DNA from: Ferrovibrio sp036381655
GTDB lineage: Bacteria; Pseudomonadota; Alphaproteobacteria; Ferrovibrionales; Ferrovibrionaceae
Direction: 5' to 3'
DNA: 64,000 nucleotides
Assembly (NCBI RefSeq): GCF_036381655.1
Contig: NZ_DASVCJ010000069.1
Span: forward strand, 26,429 to 90,428
In this document: positions 34,549 through 42,319 of the stretch, piece after piece
Layout: every line of letters begins with the position of its first letter
Numbering within the stretch: position 1 is the stretch's first letter
The notes under the pieces: generated by a model
The model's input: the letters and a program-made list of their open reading frames with translations, nothing else
Told to the model about the DNA's origin: nothing
The model's database searches: none
Position numbers and translations under genes: made by a program

Positions 34549-34665
34549 GTTACAACCTACGCTATTTCACAAATTTATAGGTTATTAAATATAATACTTC
34601 ACTTAATCGATGTAAATCCTATAATCACGCCCCGACCTCACCCAAATGTCTCGTGGAGACCGTCC

Positions 34666-35769
34666 ATGGGCGACCTGCCCGTTCCATATCTCGTCAACGC
34701 CGCTGGCCTGCTGCTCGGCGTCATTTTCGGCGCCGCCGTACAGCGGAGCAACTTCTGCACCATGGGAGCCATCAGCGACGTGGTTCTGATGGGCGACGCC
34801 AGCCGGCTGCGCAGCTGGGTACTCGCCATCGCGGTGGCGATGCTGGGCAGCCAGCTACTACATCTGTCCGGATTGATCAATCTGGACACCTCCATCTATG
34901 CCACGCCCAATCTGGGCTGGCTCGGCGCCGCCCTGGGCGGGCTGCTCTTCGGCTTCGGAATGGTACTGGCGGGAGGCTGCGGCAGCCGCACGCTCGTCCG
35001 CTTCGGGGCAGGCAACCTGAAATCGCTGCTGGTGGTGCTGATGATCGGCATCGCCGGTTATGCCACCTTGCGCGGGCTGCTCGGCCCGGCGCGCCTCTGG
35101 CTGGAAAGCTGGTCGGTGGTGGACCTGAAAGGCCGCGGTCTGACCAGCCAGACGCTGCCCGAACTGCTGGGTGCCGGTCTCGGGCTGAACGCAGTGACCT
35201 TGCGCTGGATCCTGGGCCTCGCCCTGCCCGCCGCCATGCTGGTCTGGGTGTTCAAGTCGGCGCGCTTCCGCAGTCAGCCCCGGCTGGTCGGCGCCGGACT
35301 CGTCATCGGCCTCGTCATCGTCGGCGGCTGGGCGGTGACCGGCATCCTGGGCGCCGATGAATTCGACCCGACGCCGCTGGCATCGATGACCTTCGTCGCG
35401 CCCATCGGCTATGCGCTGCAATACCTGATGACCTTCACCGGCGCCGCGCTGGATTTCGGCATCAGCACGGTGGGCGGCGTCATTCTTGGGGCCTTCCTGA
35501 TGGCCAAGGCAGACCGCAGCTTCCGCATCGAGAGCTTCGCCAATGCACAGGATGTCCTGTCGCACCTGCTGGGCGGCATTCTGATGGGCGTGGGCGGCGT
35601 TACCGCGCTCGGCTGCACCATCGGCCAAGGTCTGACCGGCGTGGCCACGTTGGCTCTGGGCAGCTTTGTCGCACTTAGCGGGATCGTGATTGGCGGTATT
35701 CTGGGTGTCCGCTATCTTGAGGAAGGCAGCCTGCCGGGCGCCATCCGCGCGATCATCGCCCGCGGGTGA
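34666..35769 (+). CDS. YeeE/YedE-family thiosulfate/sulfur transporter
   Basis: 367-residue inner-membrane protein with about nine to ten hydrophobic helices. YeeE/YedE marks include AAVQRSNFCTMGAISDVVLM near the start, MVLAGGCGSRTLVRFGAGN, and VTALGCTIGQGLTG near the end, with conserved cysteines of the kind that relay thiosulfate in TsuA proteins. The ATG at 34666 gives MGDLPVPYLVNAAG; the frame extends far upstream but through the tusA and SPOR genes, so that part is not coding. It is divergent from tusA and followed by ccdA, forming a sulfur/thiol group. Confidence 0.9.
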   Translation: MGDLPVPYLVNAAGLLLGVIFGAAVQRSNFCTMGAISDVVLMGDASRLRSWVLAIAVAMLGSQLLHLSGLINLDTSIYATPNLGWLGAALGGLLFGFGMVLAGGCGSRTLVRFGAGNLKSLLVVLMIGIAGYATLRGLLGPARLWLESWSVVDLKGRGLTSQTLPELLGAGLGLNAVTLRWILGLALPAAMLVWVFKSARFRSQPRLVGAGLVIGLVIVGGWAVTGILGADEFDPTPLASMTFVAPIGYALQYLMTFTGAALDFGISTVGGVILGAFLMAKADRSFRIESFANAQDVLSHLLGGILMGVGGVTALGCTIGQGLTGVATLALGSFVALSGIVIGGILGVRYLEEGSLPGAIRAIIARG

Positions 35770-35819
35770 AAACCGGCCCGGCACAGGATCAGCCCGAAGC
35801 TGGGAGCATTCGTCAGATC

Positions 35820-36563
35820 ATGAGCGGACTGGACATTTCCTACGCCGCCGCCGCCGGCGCCGGCGTGATCAGCTTTCTCAGTCCCTGCGTGCTGCCGCTG
35901 GTTCCGGCTTATCTGTGCTTCGTCGCCGGCACCACGCTGGATCGCCTGGTAACCGAGGATGGGGCCGATCGCGCAACGGCGCGGCGGGTATTTTTTGCCG
36001 CGCTCGCTTTCGTTCTGGGCTTCTCCACCGTCTTCGTGGTCATGGGCGCCTCCGCTTCGGCGCTCAACCGCCTGATCATCGAAAACATCGATATCATCGG
36101 GAAGATCGCCGGCGCCGTGATCGTGCTGTTCGGCTTGCATTACATGGGCTTGTTGAAAATCGGCCTGCTGTATCGCGAGGCGCGCTTCAACACTGCCGAG
36201 CGGCCGACCTCCATCATCGGCGCCTATGTCATCGGGCTGGCCTTCGCGTTCGGCTGGACGCCATGCGTGGGGCCGATCCTGGCCACGATCCTCACCGTCG
36301 CGGCCAGCCGCGACCAGCTCGGCTACGGGGTCTCGCTGCTGGCGACTTATGCCCTCGGCCTCGGCATCCCCTTCCTGCTGGCCGCACTGGCCGTCAAGCC
36401 GTTCATGGCCTTCATGCAGCGTTTCAAGCGGCATCTGCATAAGGTCGAAATCGTCGCCGGAGCCATGCTCGTCGTCACGGGCGTTCTGATCTTCACCAAC
36501 AGTCTCGGGCAGTTCAGCTCTTATCTGCTCGAATTCTTCCCCTGGCTCGCCAATATCGGCTGA
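35820..36563 (+). CDS. ccdA: CcdA-type cytochrome c biogenesis/thiol-transport protein
   Basis: 247 residues with six hydrophobic helices. The two cysteines that carry reducing equivalents across the membrane are in FLSPCVLPLVPAYL and GWTPCVGPIL, the hallmark CcdA motifs. It passes electrons from cytoplasmic thioredoxin to periplasmic thiol proteins, for example for cytochrome c assembly. I chose the ATG at 35820; a GTG at 35766 overlapping the transporter gene would add 18 residues. Its partner is not in the window. Confidence 0.92.
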   Translation: MSGLDISYAAAAGAGVISFLSPCVLPLVPAYLCFVAGTTLDRLVTEDGADRATARRVFFAALAFVLGFSTVFVVMGASASALNRLIIENIDIIGKIAGAVIVLFGLHYMGLLKIGLLYREARFNTAERPTSIIGAYVIGLAFAFGWTPCVGPILATILTVAASRDQLGYGVSLLATYALGLGIPFLLAALAVKPFMAFMQRFKRHLHKVEIVAGAMLVVTGVLIFTNSLGQFSSYLLEFFPWLANIG

Positions 36564-36659
36564 AATAGCCGCCCGCCCAGCACTACCTCCCCGCGAGAAC
36601 GCCCGGTGGCCTGACGCCTCCCTGCGCGCGGCCACCGCGATTGCAATTTGTGTTTGTAT

Positions 36660-36682
36660 CTTCCTGCGGAAGGTGTTTTTGT
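36660..36682 (+). terminator. Weak intrinsic terminator candidate after ccdA
   Basis: CTTCC/GGAAG around TGC is followed by GTGTTTTTGT. The stem is only 5 bp and sits 97 bases beyond the ccdA stop and 38 bases before the kinase start, so confidence is low. Confidence 0.3.
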
Positions 36683-36719
36683 CTGTAATGGAGGGAAGCC
36701 AAGCGCTGGCAGGCGAACA

Positions 36720-38240
36720 ATGGTGGAATACTCTCACAGACCGGAGACTGCGATACTGGGATCCTTCGGAAATATCGGAGCCCTTCTCGCCGATTTCCGA
36801 ACTGTGTTCGACCACTTGCCGACGCCACATCTGCTGATGGATTTCGATCTCGAAATCGTCGAGATCAACAAGGCGTATCTCAGCGTGGCGATGCGTCGCC
36901 GCGAAGATTTCATCGGAAAGAACGTTTTCGCTGCCCTGCCGGGCGAGGAAGAGAACCGCGAGCGCCTCAGGGCTTCCCTGCTGCGCGTGCGCGAACTCGG
37001 CACCACCGACGTGATCCCCCTGATGCCCTATGCCGTGCCGCGGCCGCATTCGCTTGGCGGCGGTTACGAGCACCGCTTCTGGAGCTGCACCCATGTGCCG
37101 ATCCGCGATGCGGCGGGCAATATCGTCTATATCCTGCAGCAGGTGCAGGACGTCACCGAACTCCAGCGGCTGATGGACGTCACTTTCGGACCGCGCACCG
37201 TGGATGGCGAAGCGCTTCTGCGCGCGGAAGCCATCGAGGCGGTGAATCAGACATTGCTGGCGGAGCACAGCTATCTGCGGCGCCTGTTCATGCAGGCGCC
37301 CGGCATCATGTGCGTGCTCAGCGCACCGGACCTGGTTTTCGAATTGGCCAACCAGGCATACCTGGAAGTGGTGGGCCATCGCGATATCGTCGGCAAGCCG
37401 ATCCGCGAAGCCCTGCCCGAAATGAAAGGGCAAGGCCATTTCGAGTTATTGGAAACCGTGCTTCGCTCCGGCCAGGCCTTCGTCGGCCAGGGCATGCGCA
37501 TCGCCCTGCAGCGCAGGCCGGATGAACTGCCGGAGGAGCGCTATTTCGATCTGGCCTATCAACCCATAACCGGCGCAGATGGCGCAGTCTCGGGAATCTT
37601 CATCGCCGGCATCGACATCACCGACCGCGTCCTGGCGCAGGAGAAGCAGCGCCTCCTGATGGATGAATTGAATCACCGCGTCAAGAACACGCTGGCGACC
37701 GTGCAGGCGATCGCGGCGCAGACGCTGCGCGGCGGCGGCTCGCCGCAGAACTTTGCCGAGACGTTCCAGGCGCGTCTGATGGCTTTGTCGCGCACCCATA
37801 ACGCATTGACCAGAGGCCAATGGCAAGGCGCGGATCTGGGCGATATCATTCGCGAAGAGCTGCGTCCCTACGATGGGGCTCGCATCACCTTCCACGGCGC
37901 AACGAAGCGGCTGCCGCCGCGCACCGCTCTGTCGCTCGGCATGGTCTTCCACGAACTGGCCGTCAATGCCGCGAAATATGGAGCCTTGTCGACCGAGCAG
38001 GGCCGGCTCGCCATCACCTGGCAGGATGAAGCGCCTTCGGGTGGCCCGGTCATCCTCATGCTGGAATGGCGCGAGGAGAATGGCCCGCCGGCCCAGCCGC
38101 CGACGCGGAAGGGTTTTGGCTCGCGGCTGATCGAACGCAGCATCGTCGGCGAACTGAATGGGCAATTGTCGATGGACTACACGGAATCGGGCCTGATCTG
38201 CCGTTTCACAATACCGCTTCAGAGGTCGGTGCATGAGTGA
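36720..38240 (+). CDS. PAS-containing HWE-family sensor histidine kinase
   Basis: 507 residues without membrane segments, so probably cytosolic. Two PAS domains (about 20-140 and 175-300; the first has LLMDFDLEIVEINKAYL, the second LVFELANQAYLEVVGH with a PAC-like IFIAGIDITDRV) lead to an HWE kinase core: phospho-acceptor His319 in DELNHRVKNTLATVQ, RLMALSRTHNAL, then MVFHELAVNAAKYGALS and GFGSRLIERS for ATP binding. HWE kinases often sense light, oxygen or redox through PAS ligands; no LOV cysteine motif is seen. The ATG at 36720 has AGGCG upstream. It overlaps the receiver gene by 8 bases. Confidence 0.93.
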   Translation: MVEYSHRPETAILGSFGNIGALLADFRTVFDHLPTPHLLMDFDLEIVEINKAYLSVAMRRREDFIGKNVFAALPGEEENRERLRASLLRVRELGTTDVIPLMPYAVPRPHSLGGGYEHRFWSCTHVPIRDAAGNIVYILQQVQDVTELQRLMDVTFGPRTVDGEALLRAEAIEAVNQTLLAEHSYLRRLFMQAPGIMCVLSAPDLVFELANQAYLEVVGHRDIVGKPIREALPEMKGQGHFELLETVLRSGQAFVGQGMRIALQRRPDELPEERYFDLAYQPITGADGAVSGIFIAGIDITDRVLAQEKQRLLMDELNHRVKNTLATVQAIAAQTLRGGGSPQNFAETFQARLMALSRTHNALTRGQWQGADLGDIIREELRPYDGARITFHGATKRLPPRTALSLGMVFHELAVNAAKYGALSTEQGRLAITWQDEAPSGGPVILMLEWREENGPPAQPPTRKGFGSRLIERSIVGELNGQLSMDYTESGLICRFTIPLQRSVHE

Positions 38241-38661
38241 CGATTCGGACGAGCGCTGTCTGGAGGGAATGCGCATCCTCATCCTGGAGGACGAGCCGCT
38301 GGTCACGATGCTGCTCGAAGGCATGATGGAGGATTTCGGCTGCAAGGTGCTGGGCCCTTTCCTACAGCTCGCCCCCGCCCTCGAATTCGCCCGCGCCCAC
38401 CATCAGGACATCGATGTCGCGATCCTCGACGTCAACCTGGGCGGCGAACGCAGCTTTGCCATGGCCGACCTGCTGTTCGAGGTTGGCGTCCCCTTCGTTT
38501 TCGCCAGCGGCTACGACGAGGCCGGAATCGAAGAGCGCTGGCGCATGTGGCCCAATCTCGGCAAGCTCTTCTACGAAACCGAATTGCGGAACCTGCTGTG
38601 GAGCATGATCAAGAAGGATGCCCGCCGGCAGCGGCTGGACCGGCACGGCATGGTTGGCTGA
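38233..38661 (+). CDS. Single-domain response regulator (receiver)
   Basis: 142 residues, one receiver domain and no output domain. Landmarks: ILILEDEPLV with the acidic pair, phospho-acceptor Asp66 in AILDVNL, the Ser of FVFASGYD, and Lys in LGKLFYE, where the usual Lys-Pro is Lys-Leu. It starts inside the end of the kinase gene, so the pair is coupled and is the likely cognate partner. It may work as a phosphate relay or sink, or through protein contacts. Confidence 0.93.
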   Translation: MSDDSDERCLEGMRILILEDEPLVTMLLEGMMEDFGCKVLGPFLQLAPALEFARAHHQDIDVAILDVNLGGERSFAMADLLFEVGVPFVFASGYDEAGIEERWRMWPNLGKLFYETELRNLLWSMIKKDARRQRLDRHGMVG

Positions 38662-38722
38662 AGCTGCGGACCGGGTTTCGCTACAAATTTTTTTGTTGAG
38701 AAAACTGCAATAGAGATAGCCA

Positions 38723-38759
38723 CTTACACCTTTGCCAAGGGGCGTCCATTTAATGTAAG
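38723..38759. promoter_or_regulatory. Spaced inverted repeat before the tupBCA genes
   Basis: CTTACA (38723-38728) and TGTAAG (38754-38759) are mirrored around 25 bases, ending 9 bases before the tupB start. The region upstream is AT-rich (a run of seven T near 38691). It could be an operator or leader stem; no known molybdenum or tungsten cofactor RNA was recognised. Confidence 0.3.
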
Positions 38760-38768
38760 CCCTGTGGC

Positions 38769-39476
38769 ATGACGACCATCTACGACGCTTTTCTGCTCGC
38801 CCTGAAGATGATGTGGCAGTTGGATGAGGAACTGCTGCGCATCATATCGTTGTCCCTGCGCGTCAGCCTGACGGCTGTGGTGATCGGCAGCGTCATCGGC
38901 TTGCCATTCGGTGCCTTCATGGCGCTTGCCCGCTTTCCGGGTCGCGATGCCTGCATCACGTTGCTGAACGCCTGCATGGGCCTGCCGCCCGTCGTGGTTG
39001 GGTTGGCGGTTTATCTTTTGCTGTCACGCTCCGGACCCTTTGGGCCTTTCGGCTGGCTGTTTACGCCAACGGCGATGATCGTGGCGCAGGCCGTCCTGAT
39101 CACGCCCATCATCGCCGCGCTTTCCCGGCAGACCGTTGCCGATCTTTGGCAGGAGTATGAAGAGCAGCTGCGCTCGCTCGGACTGACGCCATTGCGGGCC
39201 ATCACGACCCTGCTGTGGGATGGGCGTTCCAGCCTGGTGACCGCCATCCTGGCCGGCTTCGGCCGCGCCATTGCGGAGGTCGGCGCCATCATAATCGTCG
39301 GCGGCAACATCGCCGGCTATACGCGGACCATGACCACGGCGATCTCCCTGGAAACCAGCAAAGGCGACCTAGCCTTGGCGATGGCGCTCGGCATCGTGCT
39401 GCTCACCCTGGCCATCTCGATCAATGCCGCGGCCACCGTAATCGGCGCTGCCGCGCGGCGCGGCCAGGATGCGTGA
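38769..39476 (+). CDS. tupB: Tungstate-type ABC transporter permease
   Basis: 235 residues with five to six hydrophobic helices and the binding-protein-dependent permease loop near LRSLGLTPLRAITTLLWDG. The N-terminal family pattern ILRIISLSLRVSLTA-like and LLNACMGLPPVVVGLAVYLL match TupB proteins. With the downstream ATPase and binding protein it imports an oxyanion, most likely tungstate. Stop overlaps the ATPase start by 8 bases. Confidence 0.9.
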   Translation: MTTIYDAFLLALKMMWQLDEELLRIISLSLRVSLTAVVIGSVIGLPFGAFMALARFPGRDACITLLNACMGLPPVVVGLAVYLLLSRSGPFGPFGWLFTPTAMIVAQAVLITPIIAALSRQTVADLWQEYEEQLRSLGLTPLRAITTLLWDGRSSLVTAILAGFGRAIAEVGAIIIVGGNIAGYTRTMTTAISLETSKGDLALAMALGIVLLTLAISINAAATVIGAAARRGQDA

Positions 39477-40224
39477 GGCCAAGCCGAAGATGCACGCGCC
39501 CGCGCCGTTGCTGCCAATCCTGCTCGACGACCTCTGCTTTGAAGCGGGCGGGCAGAAACTGATCCAAGGCGTCAACCTTCAATTTGATCCCGGACCGCCG
39601 ACCATCATCCTCGGACCGAACGGCGCGGGCAAAAGCCTTCTGCTCCGGTTGTGCCATGGATTGCTGAAGCCGACGGCAGGCCGCGTCATCTGGCAAGGCA
39701 GCGCGGCGAAAAACCGCGACGTCCTGCGCTTCGGCCAGGCGATGGTCTTTCAAAAACCTGTTCTGTTGCGCCGCTCGGTGCTGGCCAATGTGCAGTTCCC
39801 TCTCAAGCTGCGCGGCCTGAACCGCACGGCACGGCATGCCCGCGCCATGGCGGCACTCGAACGCGTCGGCCTTGTCGGACTGGCGCAGCGCCCGGCCCGG
39901 GTGCTGTCAGGCGGCGAGCAGCAGCGCCTGGCGCTGGCCCGCGCCTGGACCCTGAGCCCGCAGATCCTGTTCATGGACGAGCCGACCGCCAATCTCGACC
40001 CCGCCGCCACGCGCCAGGTCGAGAACATCGTCGACGGCATCGTGCGCGACGGCACGAAGGTCGTCATGACGACCCACGATCTCGGACAGGCCCGCCGGCT
40101 GGCCGGAGATGTCATTTTCCTGCATCGCGGCCGCGTAACCGAGCGTACGGCGGCGACGGAGTTTTTCCGCGCGCCACGCAGCGAAGCGGCACAGGCGTTT
40201 CTCAATGGCGACCTTACCTGGTGA
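39469..40224 (+). CDS. tupC: Tungstate-type ABC transporter ATP-binding protein
   Basis: 251 residues. Walker A GPNGAGKS, Q-loop MVFQKPVLLRRSV, ABC signature LSGGEQQRLALARAW, Walker B ILFMDEPTANLD and the switch His in TTHDLG are all intact. It powers the TupB permease. The ATG at 39469 overlaps tupB by 8 bases; a second ATG seven codons in is possible. The end overlaps the region just before tupA, and the whole set is one operon. Confidence 0.92.
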   Translation: MREAKPKMHAPAPLLPILLDDLCFEAGGQKLIQGVNLQFDPGPPTIILGPNGAGKSLLLRLCHGLLKPTAGRVIWQGSAAKNRDVLRFGQAMVFQKPVLLRRSVLANVQFPLKLRGLNRTARHARAMAALERVGLVGLAQRPARVLSGGEQQRLALARAWTLSPQILFMDEPTANLDPAATRQVENIVDGIVRDGTKVVMTTHDLGQARRLAGDVIFLHRGRVTERTAATEFFRAPRSEAAQAFLNGDLTW

Positions 40225-40240
40225 AAGGAGATCGACAACT

Positions 40241-41083
40241 ATGGCAATCAATCGGCGTTTCCTTCTTGGCATCATGGTGGCCGTGGCGCTCCCGCTTGCA
40301 TCGGGCCTCGCCGCGGCGCAGCAGAAATTCATCGTCGTGGCCAGCACCACCTCGACGGAGCAATCCGGCCTGTTCGGCTATCTCCTGCCCATCTTCACGA
40401 AGAAGACCGGTATCGAGGTCCGTGTCGTGGCCCAGGGCACCGGGCAGGCACTGAAGACCGGTGAACACGGTGACGCGGATGTAGTCTTCGTCCATGACCG
40501 CGTCGCCGAACTGAAATTCCTCAATGCCGGCTTCGGCGTCGACCGCCGCGAGGTCATGTACAACGACTTCATCCTGGTCGGGCCGAAAAGCGACCCCGCC
40601 AAGGTCAAGGGCATGAAGGACATTGTCGCCGCCTATAAGAAGATCGCCGAGGCCAAGGCGCCCTTCGCATCGCGCGGCGACAAGTCCGGCACCAACGCGG
40701 CCGAACTGCGCCTGTGGAAGGAGGCGAATATTGATCCCAAGACGGCTGGCGGCGGCTGGTATCGCGAGACCGGATCGGGAATGGGCCCGACCCTGAATAC
40801 CGCCAGCGGCATGGATGCCTACACCTTCTCCGACCGGGGCACATGGCTCAATTTCAAGAACCGGGGCAACCTGGAAATTCTCGTCGAGGGCGACAACCGG
40901 CTGTTCAATCAATATGGCGTTATGCTGGTCAATCCCGCCAAGCATCCGAATGTCAAAGTCGCCGAAGGCCGCGCTTTCATCGACTGGCTCACCTCCAAGG
41001 AAGGCCAGCAGGCGATCGCCGGCTACAAGATCGGCGGCCAGCAGCTCTTCTTCCCCAATTACAAGCCCGGCAGCAGCAGCTAG
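40241..41083 (+). CDS. tupA: Tungstate-type ABC transporter substrate-binding protein
   Basis: 280 residues with a signal peptide (MAINRRFLLGIMVAVALPLA, cut near AAAQQ). The mature start has the TupA oxyanion-binding segment VVASTTSTEQSGLFGYLLP, followed by GIEVRVVAQGTGQALKTGE, GDADVVFVHD, EVMYNDFILVGPKSD and SRGDKSGTN. These match the tungstate-specific TupA group better than ModA or PstS. AAAGGAG precedes the ATG. Periplasmic binding protein for TupBC. Confidence 0.93.
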   Translation: MAINRRFLLGIMVAVALPLASGLAAAQQKFIVVASTTSTEQSGLFGYLLPIFTKKTGIEVRVVAQGTGQALKTGEHGDADVVFVHDRVAELKFLNAGFGVDRREVMYNDFILVGPKSDPAKVKGMKDIVAAYKKIAEAKAPFASRGDKSGTNAAELRLWKEANIDPKTAGGGWYRETGSGMGPTLNTASGMDAYTFSDRGTWLNFKNRGNLEILVEGDNRLFNQYGVMLVNPAKHPNVKVAEGRAFIDWLTSKEGQQAIAGYKIGGQQLFFPNYKPGSSS

Positions 41084-41143
41084 CCCGCCTGCCGATTTAC
41101 GCCCGACGCCTCCCGCGCTAGCATTCCAGCGCAGCGCGGGAGG

Positions 41144-41620
41144 ATGATCTTGGATATCGCGGCCCTACTACAATCGTTCAGCAATGCCGTGGAGCGGCGC
41201 AATGGCGCCGCCTTTGCCCAGCTCTTTACCGAAGACGCGGTCTATCACGACGTCTTCTACGGCGCTTTCAAAGGCCGCGCCAGGATTGCCGAACTCATCG
41301 ACGACTGGTTCTATCGCACCGCCGAGGATTTTCGCTGGCTGCTGCACGATCCGGTGAGCGACGGCACCACGCTGTATGCCCGCTACACCTTCTCCTACAA
41401 ATCCCTGCTGCCGGAAGCGCAGGGCAAGCGCGTCATGTTCGAGGGTGTGGCCATTTTCACCCTGCGCGATGGCATGATCGCCGACTACCGCGAGGTAGCG
41501 AATGCCGGCCCTGCCCTGGTCGATCTTGGCTTTGCGCCGGAGCGGATCGCCAAGATCCTCGCCCGCCAGGGGACGGAATTGAAGGCGCGACCGGAAGCAA
41601 GGCCGCATCTTGGCCATTGA
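41144..41620 (+). CDS. NTF2-like (SnoaL-fold) protein
   Basis: 158 residues, MILDIAALLQSFSNAVERRN to RPHLGH. The pattern AFAQLFTEDAVYHDVFYGAFKGR and LIDDWFYRTAEDFRWLLHDPV fits nuclear-transport-factor-2-like proteins, which include small-molecule isomerases and binding proteins. No signal peptide. The substrate is unknown. It lies 60 bases after tupA and 18 bases before the SRAP gene. Confidence 0.8.
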   Translation: MILDIAALLQSFSNAVERRNGAAFAQLFTEDAVYHDVFYGAFKGRARIAELIDDWFYRTAEDFRWLLHDPVSDGTTLYARYTFSYKSLLPEAQGKRVMFEGVAIFTLRDGMIADYREVANAGPALVDLGFAPERIAKILARQGTELKARPEARPHLGH

Positions 41621-41638
41621 AGCAAATGACGCCCTGTC

Positions 41639-42319
41639 ATGTGCGGCCGCTATAGCCTGATCAAAGAACTCGACGAACTGATCGCTTTCTTCCAGCTCGA
41701 CCGCAAGAAGCGCCCCAATCTGGCGCCGCGTTGGAATATCGCGCCGACGCAGAATAGCGCCGTGGTGTGCGCGGCCGGAGCCGGGCGCGAACTGCGGATG
41801 ATGCGCTGGGGCTTCGCCGGCCCGAATAATGCGCCGCTGATCAATGCCCGCAGCGAAGCCGTAGCCGCCAAGCCGACCTTCGCCGAGGCCTTCCGGCATC
41901 GCCGCTGCCTTGTGCCGGCCGACAGCTTCTATGAATGGCAGGCGATCCCCGCGGAAACAGGCAAGAAGCCGCAGAAGCAGCCTTGGCGCATCAGCCTGAA
42001 AGGCGGCGGCCTGTTCGCCTTTGCCGGTCTGTGGCAAAGCGAGCCGGCTTCCGAGGGCGTCGAGTGCTTCACCATTCTCACCACCGCCGCGAACGAATAT
42101 CTGGCGCCGCTGCATGAGCGCATGCCGGTCATCCTGCCGAAGGAAAGCTTCGCGGACTGGCTCGATCCCAACGCAGCGAGCGCCAGTCTTTCGGCCTTGC
42201 TCAAACCCTATCCCGCTGCCGCGATGGCGCGCTACCGCGTTACACCGGTCGTGAACGGGACCAAGGTCGACGATCCGAGCTGCTTCGCGCCGCTCAATCC
42301 GGCGCTCACAATCGCCTAG
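41639..42319 (+). CDS. SOS response-associated peptidase (SRAP/HMCES/YedK family)
   Basis: 226 residues. The catalytic Cys2 follows the initiator Met (MCGRYSLI), which must be removed for activity. Other SRAP landmarks are present: NARSEAV with the Asn, DSFYEW with the Glu, and LHERMPVIL with the His. The family forms a covalent link with abasic sites in single-stranded DNA and protects them. I see no LexA box upstream. The last 14 bases overlap the 3' end of the convergent large membrane gene. Confidence 0.95.
   Translation: MCGRYSLIKELDELIAFFQLDRKKRPNLAPRWNIAPTQNSAVVCAAGAGRELRMMRWGFAGPNNAPLINARSEAVAAKPTFAEAFRHRRCLVPADSFYEWQAIPAETGKKPQKQPWRISLKGGGLFAFAGLWQSEPASEGVECFTILTTAANEYLAPLHERMPVILPKESFADWLDPNAASASLSALLKPYPAAAMARYRVTPVVNGTKVDDPSCFAPLNPALTIA

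Noticed and set aside
33895..34665. Long N-terminal extension of the YeeE/YedE transporter
   Set aside because: It passes antisense through the SPOR, small-protein and tusA genes and has no transporter features; the ATG at 34666 is sufficient.
35712..37439. A 575-codon minus-strand frame across ccdA and the histidine kinase
   Set aside because: It has no recognisable domain and runs opposite two genes with intact motifs.
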